Source of the DNA: Candidatus Caldarchaeum subterraneum
GTDB lineage: Archaea; Thermoproteota; Nitrososphaeria_A; Caldarchaeales; Caldarchaeaceae
DNA: 64,000 nucleotides
Reading direction: 5' to 3'
Assembly (NCBI GenBank): GCA_000270325.1
Contig: BA000048.1
Span: 1,108,981-1,172,980, forward strand
Part shown: positions 8,111 to 17,389 of the stretch, in pieces
Position numbering within the stretch: the first letter of the stretch is position 1
Layout: every line of letters starts with the position of its first letter
The notes under the pieces: model-generated
Told to the model about the DNA's origin: nothing
Database searches by the model: none
Seen by the model: the letters and a program-made list of their open reading frames with translations, nothing else
Made by a program: the position numbers and the translations under genes

Positions 8111-9232
8111 TTGGAGGAGCAGATTGTCTGCTACAGCTGTGGAGAGGTTTTGAAGCCGTTTGACGAGTGGCGCTGCGGCCGATGCGGTGGACCCGGCGTC
8201 GTCGCATACAGCCGGGAATTCTCGGTCTCGAAAATCAGGCAACATGAGAAAAACATGTGGCGATACAGAGACTTCCTTCCACCAAGTATGCGTAAACATC
8301 CTGTCACGCTCGGCGAGGGACACACCCCGCTCGTCCACGCACCAACCCCCAACATCTACTTCAAGCTAGAGTACCTCAACCCGACAGGCTCCTTCAAAGA
8401 CCGTGGAACAGCCGCCATGATGACAAGCCTCAGAAACATTCTGGGAAACCTACGGGGAGTGTGTGAAGATTCTTCGGGAAACGCGGGGGCTTCGGTGGCT
8501 GCCTACTGCGCGTTCATGGGCCTACCCTGCGTAATCTTCGGAGGCGGGTCTATGGTGAGTGAGAAGGTGCTGCAGGTGAGGATGTATGGCGCCGAGCTGA
8601 GACTCGTGGAGGGCTCTCGTCAGAAAGTGGAGGAAGAAGCAGTAAACTACGCCGAGAGAAACGGCCTCCTCTACGTCGGCCATACATGGAACCCATACTT
8701 CATAGAGGGCATGAAGACCGTCGCCTATGAAATCGCTGAACAAACAGGCTGGAACCCGCCCGATATCATCTATCTCCCGGTGTCCGCGGGAACACTATTG
8801 CTCGGCCTCATCAAAGGCTTCAGAGACATGGTTGAGGCCGGTGTCCTCGAGAAAATTCCCCGCATAGTCGCGGTCCAGCCGCAGCTAAACGCGCCGCTCT
8901 ACGCAGCCTACAAAAAACTAGACCCCGCCCCCTTCCTGCTGGGGGGAAGCGTTGCGGATGCTTTGACACAGACTAATCCTCCCAGGCTGCGGCAGATGGT
9001 TGATGTGCTCGAGGCTTTCGGCGGCGATGTCGAGGTTGTCTCCGAAGAAGACATCATCAAGGCGCATAAGCAGCTGGCGTGGGCGGGTTTCTACACCGAA
9101 TTCTCTTCAGCCACGGCCTATGCCGCTGTGAGGCGGAGGCTTGACGAGATTGTCTCATCCCAAGAGAAAATCCTGATTATTCTCACGGGGCTTGGACACA
9201 AGTCTATGGAGCAGAGTAAGCTGGTGCAGTAG
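8111..9232 (+). CDS. thrC: threonine synthase
   Basis: PLP enzyme that converts O-phosphohomoserine to threonine. Cys7, Cys10, Cys22 and Cys25 form an N-terminal zinc ribbon typical of archaeal threonine synthases. NPTGSFKDRGT places the PLP lysine at residue 97, followed by DSSGNAGAS (phosphate/cofactor contact), and a glycine-rich loop SAGTLLLG. Length 373 is normal. The start is TTG at 8111. Homoserine dehydrogenase and aspartokinase, which feed the same pathway, lie 30 kb away in this window. The next gene starts directly after the stop codon, suggesting cotranscription with an MFS transporter. Confidence 0.9.
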   Translation: MEEQIVCYSCGEVLKPFDEWRCGRCGGPGVVAYSREFSVSKIRQHEKNMWRYRDFLPPSMRKHPVTLGEGHTPLVHAPTPNIYFKLEYLNPTGSFKDRGTAAMMTSLRNILGNLRGVCEDSSGNAGASVAAYCAFMGLPCVIFGGGSMVSEKVLQVRMYGAELRLVEGSRQKVEEEAVNYAERNGLLYVGHTWNPYFIEGMKTVAYEIAEQTGWNPPDIIYLPVSAGTLLLGLIKGFRDMVEAGVLEKIPRIVAVQPQLNAPLYAAYKKLDPAPFLLGGSVADALTQTNPPRLRQMVDVLEAFGGDVEVVSEEDIIKAHKQLAWAGFYTEFSSATAYAAVRRRLDEIVSSQEKILIILTGLGHKSMEQSKLVQ

Positions 9233-10333
9233 TTGCCGAACCTGAGAACCCTTTGGACAGGTTCTCTCCTGATGGGTTTCGCCCTGATGTCCATGATGCA
9301 GAACGCCCCAATCCGCGCGGTGGAGCTTCAGGCATCTTTTACGCAGGTGGGCTTTTTGATGGGGTTTATCAGAAACTTCCCCTACGTGTTGCTCTCAGTA
9401 TTTACGATGGCCGTGCTTCTCCGTATGAGATGGAGCCTTCTCCTCCCATCCTCAGCAATTTTCATGACGGTTTCAAGCCTATTGATGTGGCTCGCCAACA
9501 GCCTTGACATAGTTTTCTTCTCACAGCTCGTCATGGGTGTCGCGATGTTCCTGTTTTTTCCATGCGGAGAATCAATCGTCGCGAACAGCTTTCCTAAAGG
9601 TGAAAGGCTTCGCGCCTTCAGCCTCTTCCTCTCAGCGGTTAGCATGGGTTTTCTGATAGGCAGCCTCGTTTCAGGCACTTTGGCAAGCATCCTCGGGCTC
9701 CAAAACCAATTCCTCATATCCGCTGCAGTATCATCCGCCGCGGCGCCCGTTCTGGCTAAAGCAAACCCCTCAAACCCCGAAATAACAATCTCCAGAAACA
9801 AACATCCCCTTAAAAGCTTCGAGCCAATAATCTACGCGGCCCCCTATTTCGTTGTGCTGGCATCTACATACGCCGTTTTGCCCGGATACCTGGTCCTCGA
9901 AGGATTGACGGAGCTCGATGTAGGGTTTCTCTTCTTTACGTTGATTGGCGCACGGGTTCTGACATCTTACCTGTTATCCCGGCTCAAGCCCTCGTCGGCT
10001 AAGCTTCTCCTCACAGTCCTAAGCATCGTAACAGCGGTTTGGGCGCTTGCCCTCGTCTATCTTCCGGCATCGACCGCCGCCTACATTCCCCTGATGATTC
10101 CCGCCGGTGCAACGGTCTCGATTGCATACGTTTACACCCTCTACCTCGTCTCGGGAGGGGAGAGTGCAAGCTCCGTTTTTCTGATAGGAATGTTCGAGGC
10201 GTTGATTGGAAGTTGTTTCCTCGTGGGCCCTGTTGTTGCCGGATTTCTCGCCGACATGTGCGGGTTCTCCGCTGTTCTGCTTTTCTTCAGCCTATCCATG
10301 CTGGTTGGAGCTTTTCTCGCCCAAAGGTCTTAA
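9233..10333 (+). CDS. MFS transporter
   Basis: Second major facilitator protein of the window, 366 residues with about eleven or twelve hydrophobic helices and short loops. The start is TTG at 9233, immediately after the TAG of threonine synthase, so the two are probably translated from one mRNA by termination-reinitiation. That neighbourhood hints at amino-acid or related solute export or uptake, but there is no direct evidence. The 3' end overlaps the convergent PhoU-like gene by four bases. It is not closely similar to the transporter at 5784. Confidence 0.8.
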   Translation: MPNLRTLWTGSLLMGFALMSMMQNAPIRAVELQASFTQVGFLMGFIRNFPYVLLSVFTMAVLLRMRWSLLLPSSAIFMTVSSLLMWLANSLDIVFFSQLVMGVAMFLFFPCGESIVANSFPKGERLRAFSLFLSAVSMGFLIGSLVSGTLASILGLQNQFLISAAVSSAAAPVLAKANPSNPEITISRNKHPLKSFEPIIYAAPYFVVLASTYAVLPGYLVLEGLTELDVGFLFFTLIGARVLTSYLLSRLKPSSAKLLLTVLSIVTAVWALALVYLPASTAAYIPLMIPAGATVSIAYVYTLYLVSGGESASSVFLIGMFEALIGSCFLVGPVVAGFLADMCGFSAVLLFFSLSMLVGAFLAQRS

Positions 10334-11370
10334 ACACTCTCAACCGTCACGAGTTTAGACGGGGTTCTCACGAACCTGTTCATCGTCACTTCAGCTATGA
10401 TTTTGCAGTTGCGCGCCATGCTGATGACGTTGTATACAAAGTTGCGGAGGCTAACAGCTGTCGCCAAGTCGCTGACGCCGTGCGAGAAAATGTCGTTGAA
10501 CGCCATCTCTTCACCATACTGCTTGGCCGTGACCTCTATCACCTCGTTGGCGAGGTTGATGTCGAGGGAGAGAAAAGCTTTCATGGTTTTGCCGAAGAGC
10601 ACCTGAATAGATTCGAGTAGTTTGACGAGTTTGTTGACGAGTGATGGGGAGAGTTTTGTGCCGAGAAGCTTCTGGACCTCAGCGGCTGTTAGCTTGAGTG
10701 AGTCGGCAACCTCCTCTAGTGCTCGGACCACTAGCCTGTCGCCTATAGCGGCTATGTATGGGTCGGAGGCCTCTTCACCCCAAACCTCCCTCTTCACGTT
10801 GAAGAAAATCTGCCTGATGCAGAGAAAATAGAGCTCATCCACCTTGGTCTCCATCTTCGCTATGTCGTTCAAAGCCTCTTTCCTACCTTCTTTAAGCGCT
10901 TCTATCAGGTTGTTTATCCCCATCGTTAGCATCACCTGCATCCGCTTGATTATGCCCTGCACCGGGAACTTGCTGGGGTCTAGGAAAGACTGTATGACAA
11001 CCCGCCGCGTCGACTGCTCAACAATCTCCACACCGGGAAGCATGTCTATCGTCGAGGCGACCGCGGCTTGAACCTCTTCAGAAACCCCTTCACCTGAGAT
11101 GATGTTTATCTCCTCAAAGCCCTGCAGATAAGCTCCTATCACAAGCCTGCTGAGAAGCGCTTTATCTCTTATTTTCGAGGCGTCGAGGGTGAAGACGGTG
11201 TGCAGAGGCGCGCGCTCTATCTTTGTCTCAAGCTTCAGCGCCGCGTCTGACAGCTCGATTATCGACACAGGGTCTCCTGGCTTCAGCCCCGACCTCTCAA
11301 CCCACTTGCGTGGAAGCGAGACCGTCAACGTTCCAGACCCTACTCTCTGAACTCTTCTTACGTACGGCAT
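10330..11370 (-). CDS. AbrB-PhoU domain regulator
   Basis: Cytoplasmic regulator of 346 residues. Residues 1-50 are a SpoVT/AbrB-type swapped-hairpin DNA-binding domain (RRVQRVGSGTLTVSLPRKWV, SGLKPGDPVSI). From about 130 to 340 the protein is all helical with two PhoU-like three-helix units, including EMAFNDIF and MARNCKIIAE. Archaeal proteins of this build are usually called phosphate uptake regulators, though no phosphate transporter is nearby. A TATA-like stretch (ATCATATATATTTGACA near 11393-11409) lies just before the ATG, fitting a nearly leaderless transcript. Confidence 0.8.
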   Translation of the reverse strand: MPYVRRVQRVGSGTLTVSLPRKWVERSGLKPGDPVSIIELSDAALKLETKIERAPLHTVFTLDASKIRDKALLSRLVIGAYLQGFEEINIISGEGVSEEVQAAVASTIDMLPGVEIVEQSTRRVVIQSFLDPSKFPVQGIIKRMQVMLTMGINNLIEALKEGRKEALNDIAKMETKVDELYFLCIRQIFFNVKREVWGEEASDPYIAAIGDRLVVRALEEVADSLKLTAAEVQKLLGTKLSPSLVNKLVKLLESIQVLFGKTMKAFLSLDINLANEVIEVTAKQYGEEMAFNDIFSHGVSDLATAVSLRNFVYNVISMARNCKIIAEVTMNRFVRTPSKLVTVESV

Positions 11371-11464
11371 GGCTGACCTATTTCCTAAACACTATCATAT
11401 ATATTTGACATCGGATTGTAAAAAACTGCATATAGACAAAATATAATAAGGTGCTGCAGAAAAT

Positions 11465-12994
11465 TTATAGACATTTATCTGCATCGAGGATGATTTTGCC
11501 GCTTTTGGCGCGGTAGGCAGGGTTTCCCACGGCCAATACAATCATGTTCTCAAGGTCGTCGGAAAATGGTGAAAAGAATTGTTTTACGTCGTCGTCGTAG
11601 AAGGTAAGGCCGGTGGCGCCTATTCCGAGCCCATATGCGGCGAGGTACATGAGGCCGGCTCTTATACCGCCCTCGAGCTGGGCGACGCGGTATCCTCTGT
11701 TACCCATTCTGCCTAGAATGTTCATGAGAGGGGCCATGGGGAAGAAGACCGCGGCCGCATCCTCGCCAAGCCTCTGTTCGAGACAAAGGTAGCCGCTCAC
11801 CCTTCTAAACTGCCCCTTCTTGACAGTGACGAGCGTTCCGTCGCAAACCATGTAGGCACCCGGCTCCACCCCCTCAACATCGTTGACAATCACAAAAAGC
11901 GAGACCACCGGGCCATGGTAATCAGTAGGAACCTCTGCAAAAGCCTTTCTCACAATTGTTGAGAAGGTGTCATAAGTTATCGGTGTTCTGCTGAATTTTC
12001 TCGTTGACCCTCTTCGGAGTATAACCTCCCACAGCGGTGCCCCGTCCTCTGCAGATGGGTTGAGTGCTTGTCCATGTTCACGTGGTTTGGGAAGAGGTGT
12101 TGGCTCTGCCGCGGCCGCCAACCAGCTCAGAAGCTCCTCCGCACTATACAGACAGGATGCCATGTGCATTCTCTCAATCAATGGATACCTTTTCTCATGT
12201 CTAGACAACGGCCTCGTCTTCGGCTCAATCACATCAGGCCTAGCATCATCCGCGTGTTTATCGCTATGGCCCAAAGCTGCCACAAGCACAGCAGCTTCTC
12301 TCACACCGTCTACGCCAAGCAGCATATTCACTTCATTGTCGACAAAACCAGTCAACAACCGGCACCGGAGGTCGAAAGAATTGCATGTCAACAGCATGTT
12401 AGCCGCCATCACACCCGAATCCCAAAACCAGTGCCGGTAAGACCTTTCACGATACTTCCAGGCGTTTCGCCAACCAATCGAAGTGAAGACAACCGCCGCA
12501 GAACACTCGGCCACCGCAGAGTTAGAATATTTTGAAAGAAAGCCTCTGAAATCACCCAGCCTCAAAACAGTCAAGCAAAAGGCTTTAGGGTCAAAATGAT
12601 AAACCCCCGGCTCCAGCCCATCCACGTCTCCCGCAACCACGTACAGCTCAATCGGGTAGAGGGCGCCTGTTGCAGGTGCGGCTCGGAAGTAACCAGTTTC
12701 CCAGCCATATTCTACAACTCTTGTGATACCTCCTGTGAAATAGAGTGTTGAGGCGAGTGTTTTGAGGTCGAGGCTTTTCTCCGACGATGGCTGTTGTGTG
12801 AACGATTCAAAAACGGGTTTAGTGGGCGGAGGTATGTCTCTGGGCAGAGGTGTTTTCGGTAGGTTTTCATAGATTTTGAAGGGATGGGGTTTGTTGGCCC
12901 AGTCAAGCACGTGACCACCGGTTCTCACGCTGACGTAGCTGTGCTTGGTGGATTCATGGTAGTTGATGGCCTCTGTTATTTCGCTGTTCTTCAC
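11465..12994 (-). CDS. SagB/ThcOx-type nitroreductase-family oxidoreductase
   Basis: FMN-dependent oxidoreductase-like protein of 509 residues made of two nitroreductase domains, roughly 1-270 and 310-509. The opening NYHESTKHSYVSVRTG and LDWANKPHPFKIY is the hallmark of SagB/ThcOx-family dehydrogenases, which in bacteria oxidise azolines to azoles in modified peptides. The second domain starts RRGSTRKFSRTPI and ends with GIGATGLTFYDDD. No precursor peptide or YcaO cyclodehydratase is visible nearby, so the substrate may be different. It lies 32 bases downstream of the ThiI gene on the same strand. Confidence 0.8.
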   Translation of the reverse strand: MKNSEITEAINYHESTKHSYVSVRTGGHVLDWANKPHPFKIYENLPKTPLPRDIPPPTKPVFESFTQQPSSEKSLDLKTLASTLYFTGGITRVVEYGWETGYFRAAPATGALYPIELYVVAGDVDGLEPGVYHFDPKAFCLTVLRLGDFRGFLSKYSNSAVAECSAAVVFTSIGWRNAWKYRERSYRHWFWDSGVMAANMLLTCNSFDLRCRLLTGFVDNEVNMLLGVDGVREAAVLVAALGHSDKHADDARPDVIEPKTRPLSRHEKRYPLIERMHMASCLYSAEELLSWLAAAAEPTPLPKPREHGQALNPSAEDGAPLWEVILRRGSTRKFSRTPITYDTFSTIVRKAFAEVPTDYHGPVVSLFVIVNDVEGVEPGAYMVCDGTLVTVKKGQFRRVSGYLCLEQRLGEDAAAVFFPMAPLMNILGRMGNRGYRVAQLEGGIRAGLMYLAAYGLGIGATGLTFYDDDVKQFFSPFSDDLENMIVLAVGNPAYRAKSGKIILDADKCL

Positions 12995-13026
12995 AAGCTC
13001 CTAAACCGATGGGCCAAAAATATGGG

Positions 13027-14223
13027 TTATGGTTTTTCCGCAACCACGTCTTTCATGGGCTGTGGAGAAACCTTGTGCAGACCTGCTCTTAACGTGCATC
13101 TATAAACCTCTATCTCTTGAAGGGTTTTCTCAACCGCTGCATCTAATCCAAAAAGCTGCCACTCTCTTTCAACAGAGCGGCTGTCCGCCTTGGTGGCTTG
13201 ATGCCGTGCTATTAATGAGCAGCAATCCTTGTATGGCTTGGAAACGGTCTCTAAGACGCCATATTTCTGAGCCAACTCTATGATCTCTGATTTATCTAGG
13301 CCAATAAGAGGCCTGAAAATTGGTATTCGCGGCTGACCAACAGCTAATATGTTTGGCAGGGTTTGGGAGGCCACTTGAGCGAGGCTATCTCCCAGCACAA
13401 GTGCACGGTATCCACGGGACAACGCGATTTCTTCAGCAACCCGTAAAAGATACCTGCGGAAAAGAACAATTTCCAACCTTGTTCTCTTATCCCAGATGTG
13501 TTTGTAGAATGGGGTGAAGCTCGCCGTGTAGAGTGTGGATTTGAGGTTGTATTCGGTGAGCTTCTCAACTAACTCGCCTATCTTTTCGTCCACCGCCTCA
13601 TCCGAGGTTCTGTAGCTGTGTAGATGAAGGAAATCAACTCGGCAGCCCCGTTTCATGAGCAGAAGCGACGCAACCGCTGAGTCAACTCCCCCGGATATAA
13701 GGGAAAGAACTCTGCCGCTGCTGTCAACAGGCAGGCCCCCGAAACCCCTCACGACACGTGCATAGACATAAGCGTTCTTCTCGGTGACCTCAACCCTCAT
13801 CAATTGCCCAGAGTCCTTAGATATCTGAAGACCTCGCTGAACGAGTGATGTGGCAAGCATTCTACGCAGTTCCTGCGAAGTGAAGGGATGACCTTTGTAT
13901 GACCTTTTGACCTCAAGACATAGCGATGTCAAACTCTCCTTCTCAACAACATGATGAACAGCGTTCTCAATCTCATCCACTGTCGGCTCCACTCGGACAC
14001 CTATTCCGATGCTGTGTATGCCGAAGATTTTCCGCAGTTTTTCCACCGCCTCTTCTGGAACAAGGTTGTCCGCGATGATTGCGAGTCTATTCTCGTCTCT
14101 GTAAACAGGCGTCCCACGCCCCAGCACATACTTGATGTTGTCCACTAGCTTTGTCTCGAAGTATCCACGTTTCCTACCCTTCAAAGCAATTTCAGAGTGA
14201 TGGATTACGACAGCGGTCTCCAT
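13027..14223 (-). CDS. thiI: tRNA 4-thiouridine synthase ThiI (no rhodanese domain)
   Basis: ATP-dependent sulfur-transfer enzyme that makes 4-thiouridine at tRNA position 8 and may serve thiamine synthesis. From the chosen start, residues 1-55 are the ferredoxin-like part, about 60-160 the THUMP domain, and the PP-loop SGGVDS sits at 177-182. PYKDCCSLIA with paired cysteines lies further on. The C-terminal rhodanese domain of E. coli ThiI is missing, as is common in archaea, so sulfur must come from another carrier. Two ATGs are possible, at 14235 and 14223; the TATA-like ATTTTAAAAAA (14245-14255) is about 27 bases before 14223, which favours the latter. Confidence 0.88.
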   Translation of the reverse strand: METAVVIHHSEIALKGRKRGYFETKLVDNIKYVLGRGTPVYRDENRLAIIADNLVPEEAVEKLRKIFGIHSIGIGVRVEPTVDEIENAVHHVVEKESLTSLCLEVKRSYKGHPFTSQELRRMLATSLVQRGLQISKDSGQLMRVEVTEKNAYVYARVVRGFGGLPVDSSGRVLSLISGGVDSAVASLLLMKRGCRVDFLHLHSYRTSDEAVDEKIGELVEKLTEYNLKSTLYTASFTPFYKHIWDKRTRLEIVLFRRYLLRVAEEIALSRGYRALVLGDSLAQVASQTLPNILAVGQPRIPIFRPLIGLDKSEIIELAQKYGVLETVSKPYKDCCSLIARHQATKADSRSVEREWQLFGLDAAVEKTLQEIEVYRCTLRAGLHKVSPQPMKDVVAEKP

Positions 14224-14288
14224 CCCGTATAACATGCTTCTTCCATTTTAAAAAACCATAAAGCCCGCCGCCATGGCCTCATTTTGGA

Positions 14289-15779
14289 TTGAGGATAAAT
14301 TTGTTTGTGGATGGTGAGGAGGTGCCGCCTTCCTCGGGGAAATATTTGGAGAGACATGACCCAGGTGACGAGTCCAACGTCATAGGGCTTGTCGCAGACG
14401 GGTTTGAAGATGTTGATGCGGCTGTTGATGCGGCGCGTAGGGCCTTTGACAAAGATGCTGGTGGATGGGTGTCTGACTACAGGCTGCGGATGCGTGTCCT
14501 CTTGAAGGCGGCTGAGCTTCTCCGCCAAAACCTCGACAGCTTAGCAAGGATGGAGAGCCTCTTCGCCGGAAAAACAATACGCACAAGCCGGATGAGCGAC
14601 ATTCCAAGGGCTGCGGAGCTTCTTGAATACTACGCCGGCCTGGCTGACAAGGTCCTCGGAACAAGCCAGATACTTCGCACAGGAGACCTCATCTCCATCG
14701 TGAAGCAGCCTGTGGGAGTTGTCGCAGCAATCGTGCCGTGGAACTTTCCACTCGTCATACTCTGTAGACAAGTGGCACCCGCTCTCGCCGTGGGCTGCAC
14801 AGTAGTGGCCAAACCATCCTCCCTCACACCCGCAACAGCCCTAGAGCTGGCGAAGATACTGGACAAAGCCGGGGCCCCGAAAGGCGTCTTCAACGTTGTT
14901 ACCGGAGGAGGGGAGACGGTGGGGGACAAGCTATTGAAGAGCGAGAAGGTTGACTTGGTGAACTTTACAGGCTCAACTTCTGTGGGGAGGAACATTATGC
15001 AGAAGGCCTCTTCTCATCTTAAACGGGTTGTTCTGGAGCTCGGCGGCAAAAACCCCAACATAGTTTTTGAGGACGCCGACCTTGAGAGAGCCGCTAACGC
15101 GGTTGTTTACGGTGCTTATGCTAACAACGGTGAATCATGTGCAGCGGGCTCACGTCTCCTTGTCCACAGCAGGGTTAGGAAACAGTTTGTCGAGATGGTT
15201 GTTGAACGTGTGAAGCGGATACGTGTCGGCTATCAGCTGGATGAGCGGAGCGACATGGGGCCGCTGGTGAGCAAAGGGCAGCTCGAGACTGTTCTCGAAT
15301 ATGTTGGCGCAGCTGCTTCAGAGGGGTTGAAAATAGCGTGCGGCGGTGAGAGGATGACTGAGGGCTTCTATTCTCGGGGAAACTATATGCAGCCCACTGT
15401 GATAGACGATACTCCGCCGGAGAGCAGGCTCTTTCAGGAGGAGATTTTTGGCCCAGTTCTGACTGTGACCGAGTTCAGGGATGAGGACGAGGCGGTGGAA
15501 ATGGCTAACGCTACAATCTATGGCCTGGCGGCTGGTGTGTGGAGCAGCGACCCAGGCCGAGCCTTAAGAGTTGCCTCGAGGGTGAAGGCTGGCGCCGTCT
15601 GGATAAACACCTACTACACACTTCCCGTCGAGATGCCTTGGGGCGGATTCAAACAGTCGGGCATAGGGCGAAACAACACTGTTCTCGCCATAGAACACTA
15701 TCTTGAGCCTAAAGGCGTCTACGTCGACACGCAGCAAGGCTCCATGAGACCATACTACAGGCTGGTGCTCGGAGAATGA
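14289..15779 (+). CDS. aldehyde dehydrogenase (NAD(P)-dependent)
   Basis: Oxidises an aldehyde to the carboxylic acid in the cytoplasm. All key residues of the family are present: Asn152 in PWNFP, Glu250 in LELGGKNP, Cys284 in NNGESCAAGS, and a late EEIFGPVL with the NAD-ribose contact Glu-Phe pair. Length 496 is typical. The start is TTG at 14289. Substrate cannot be told; the sequence is of the broad betaine/lactaldehyde/general ALDH class. The stop overlaps the start of the next gene by four bases (ATGA). Confidence 0.9.
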   Translation: MRINLFVDGEEVPPSSGKYLERHDPGDESNVIGLVADGFEDVDAAVDAARRAFDKDAGGWVSDYRLRMRVLLKAAELLRQNLDSLARMESLFAGKTIRTSRMSDIPRAAELLEYYAGLADKVLGTSQILRTGDLISIVKQPVGVVAAIVPWNFPLVILCRQVAPALAVGCTVVAKPSSLTPATALELAKILDKAGAPKGVFNVVTGGGETVGDKLLKSEKVDLVNFTGSTSVGRNIMQKASSHLKRVVLELGGKNPNIVFEDADLERAANAVVYGAYANNGESCAAGSRLLVHSRVRKQFVEMVVERVKRIRVGYQLDERSDMGPLVSKGQLETVLEYVGAAASEGLKIACGGERMTEGFYSRGNYMQPTVIDDTPPESRLFQEEIFGPVLTVTEFRDEDEAVEMANATIYGLAAGVWSSDPGRALRVASRVKAGAVWINTYYTLPVEMPWGGFKQSGIGRNNTVLAIEHYLEPKGVYVDTQQGSMRPYYRLVLGE

Positions 15780-16252
15780 GCGCCGCCGAGGCCCTCGCAA
15801 AAATAGGAGTCAGCGGAAAAGTGCTGATAATCGGAGGAGCAAATATAGCCGCCGACCTCGTAAAACAACTTGGTCTCTCCGAAGCACACGTAGCGGATGA
15901 TGACAGCCAGTCTCTCCAAAACCTCTCGACAACCAGCTCCACCGTCAAAATCACACCTGTTTACACGAGGGTTATCGAGAGGCTGGTTGAGCTGCCTTCA
16001 ACAACCTTTGACACGGTCGTCGCTTTCTACAGCCTCGAACGGGCTTTAAACAAGCGTGCTTTCATGACTGAGGCGCGAAGGCTGCTCAAACAAGGGGGAA
16101 AACTCATTGTGCTGACACATGTTAGAGGATTTTTGCGGCGGAGAGGCTTGTCCAAAACCGAGCTGGACAAGCTCTTAGCCACACATGGGTTTAAACTGGT
16201 TGAAAGAATTCAGAAAGGCGGAGACGCTTTATGCGTGTTGCTAAAGGAGTGA
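15776..16252 (+). CDS. small SAM methyltransferase-like protein
   Basis: Protein of 158 residues with the Rossmann pattern of class I methyltransferases: VLIIGGANIAADLVKQLG in the motif I position, FDTVVAFYSLERAL, then EARRLLKQGGKLIVL, which is the usual motif VI region. Motif I is altered (GGAN instead of GxGxG), so SAM binding is uncertain. It overlaps the aldehyde dehydrogenase by four bases and is convergent with MarC (12-base overlap). It may be a real small-molecule methyltransferase or a degenerate family member acting with the dehydrogenase. Confidence 0.5.
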   Translation: MSAAEALAKIGVSGKVLIIGGANIAADLVKQLGLSEAHVADDDSQSLQNLSTTSSTVKITPVYTRVIERLVELPSTTFDTVVAFYSLERALNKRAFMTEARRLLKQGGKLIVLTHVRGFLRRRGLSKTELDKLLATHGFKLVERIQKGGDALCVLLKE

Positions 16253-16837
16253 AGACATTTCCGCCAGACCTGAGACAATATACTGAACACCGATAGCCGC
16301 CACGAAGACGGACATTATCCGTGCGACGGCGTCGGCGCCGCTTTCCCCTATTATCTTTAGCATCGGCTCTATGCTGCGGAGAATAAGCCACGTCAACCCC
16401 ATTACGATGAGGACGGGGATTATCGAGTATGGGATGCCGAGGGCGTTGATGGAGAAGATGACCGTGGTTATGGCGCCGGGCCCCGCGAGAAGCGGGAAAG
16501 CTAGCGGGAATATGCCTGATGACTTGCCCTGTGTACCCCAGCCCTCGCCACCCTGAACAAGAATACGCACAGCGAGAATCAGCAGGAGAAGGCCTCCGGC
16601 CACCGTGAAGCTTGACAAGTCGATGCCGAGGACCCAGAGAACACCCTGCCCACCGATGGAGAAAACCAGAAGCAGAACAGTTCCCACGACAACCGAGCGG
16701 TCGACCAGACGCCTCCTCTCATGGGAGGAAAGGCCGCCGGTCAGCGAGACGACAAACGGGAGAACACCAACTGGGTCGACGATGATGAACAAAGCCACCA
16801 CAGCCTTGAGAAGCTCCAGAAAAACCTCTGCCTCCAC
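16241..16837 (-). CDS. MarC family integral membrane protein
   Basis: Six-helix membrane protein of 198 residues belonging to the MarC (UPF0056) family. Signature parts are FIIVDPVGVLPFV (about residues 17-29), ILAVRILVQGGEG, and PLAFPLLAGPGAITTVI (about 111-127), the conserved PLA-PLLAGPGAI motif. The biochemical role of the family is unknown despite its old link with multiple antibiotic resistance. It ends 12 bases inside the convergent methyltransferase-like gene and is followed upstream by a run of minus-strand genes. Confidence 0.88.
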   Translation of the reverse strand: MEAEVFLELLKAVVALFIIVDPVGVLPFVVSLTGGLSSHERRRLVDRSVVVGTVLLLVFSIGGQGVLWVLGIDLSSFTVAGGLLLLILAVRILVQGGEGWGTQGKSSGIFPLAFPLLAGPGAITTVIFSINALGIPYSIIPVLIVMGLTWLILRSIEPMLKIIGESGADAVARIMSVFVAAIGVQYIVSGLAEMSSLL

Positions 16838-16873
16838 GCAGCCATGTGAACATGAGGAATAATAAAGCTGAAG

Positions 16874-17380
16874 CTATCCAGAGGCCTCTGTCGCCCGAGC
16901 CTGTTCCGCATTCACAGGCTCCTGCCGCGGCATCCTGCTTTTAACAACAAAGTAGACCGCGAGGCCGATTACCATAGCTATTCCCTGTCTGGCGAAAGAG
17001 GTGACGAAAGCGTCGCTTCTGCCTGTGACAACAGATGTGAGTAGGCTCAGCCACGTGGATGAGATTATGTAGTATGCGGCTACTCCGAGGAGGATTGACC
17101 TTTTCGCCAGAGCGCGGAGTACGATTAGGGCGCCGAGTGATATGGCCGGGGTGATTAGGTCGAGGGGCCCGAGGGGAGAAGCCATGTTGGCGATGAACTG
17201 TCCAAATGCGAGGCCGAGAACGGATGCTAGGCCAAACAAGGCCACGAGAGGCGTCATAATCTCGCCTGTCTTCACCTGCAGGTCTCCTAGGGGGAGGTTC
17301 CCCAACGCAAGTGTCCCAGCCGCGTAAATAGCTGCGAAGATGACAAAGATGCCGAAATGTGTTGAAGTCAACCTGCTCAT
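16874..17380 (-). CDS. QueT-like membrane protein
   Basis: Membrane protein of 168 residues with five or six helices. The stretch GLAFGQFIANMASPLGPLD (about residues 56-74), preceded by LGNLPLGDLQVKTGE, resembles the substrate-binding (S) components of the QueT family, proposed to import queuosine or archaeosine precursors. The C-terminal 18 residues are polar. No energising ECF module genes are nearby. It starts nine bases after the stop of the oxidase subunit III gene, so it is likely cotranscribed with it; an oxidase-associated membrane protein is the alternative reading. Confidence 0.5.
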   Translation of the reverse strand: MSRLTSTHFGIFVIFAAIYAAGTLALGNLPLGDLQVKTGEIMTPLVALFGLASVLGLAFGQFIANMASPLGPLDLITPAISLGALIVLRALAKRSILLGVAAYYIISSTWLSLLTSVVTGRSDAFVTSFARQGIAMVIGLAVYFVVKSRMPRQEPVNAEQARATEASG

Positions 17381-17389
17381 ATTCTCACC

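Noticed and set aside
12060-12535. Two overlapping plus-strand frames inside the SagB-type gene
   Set aside because: Low-complexity shadows in antisense of a well supported nitroreductase-like gene.
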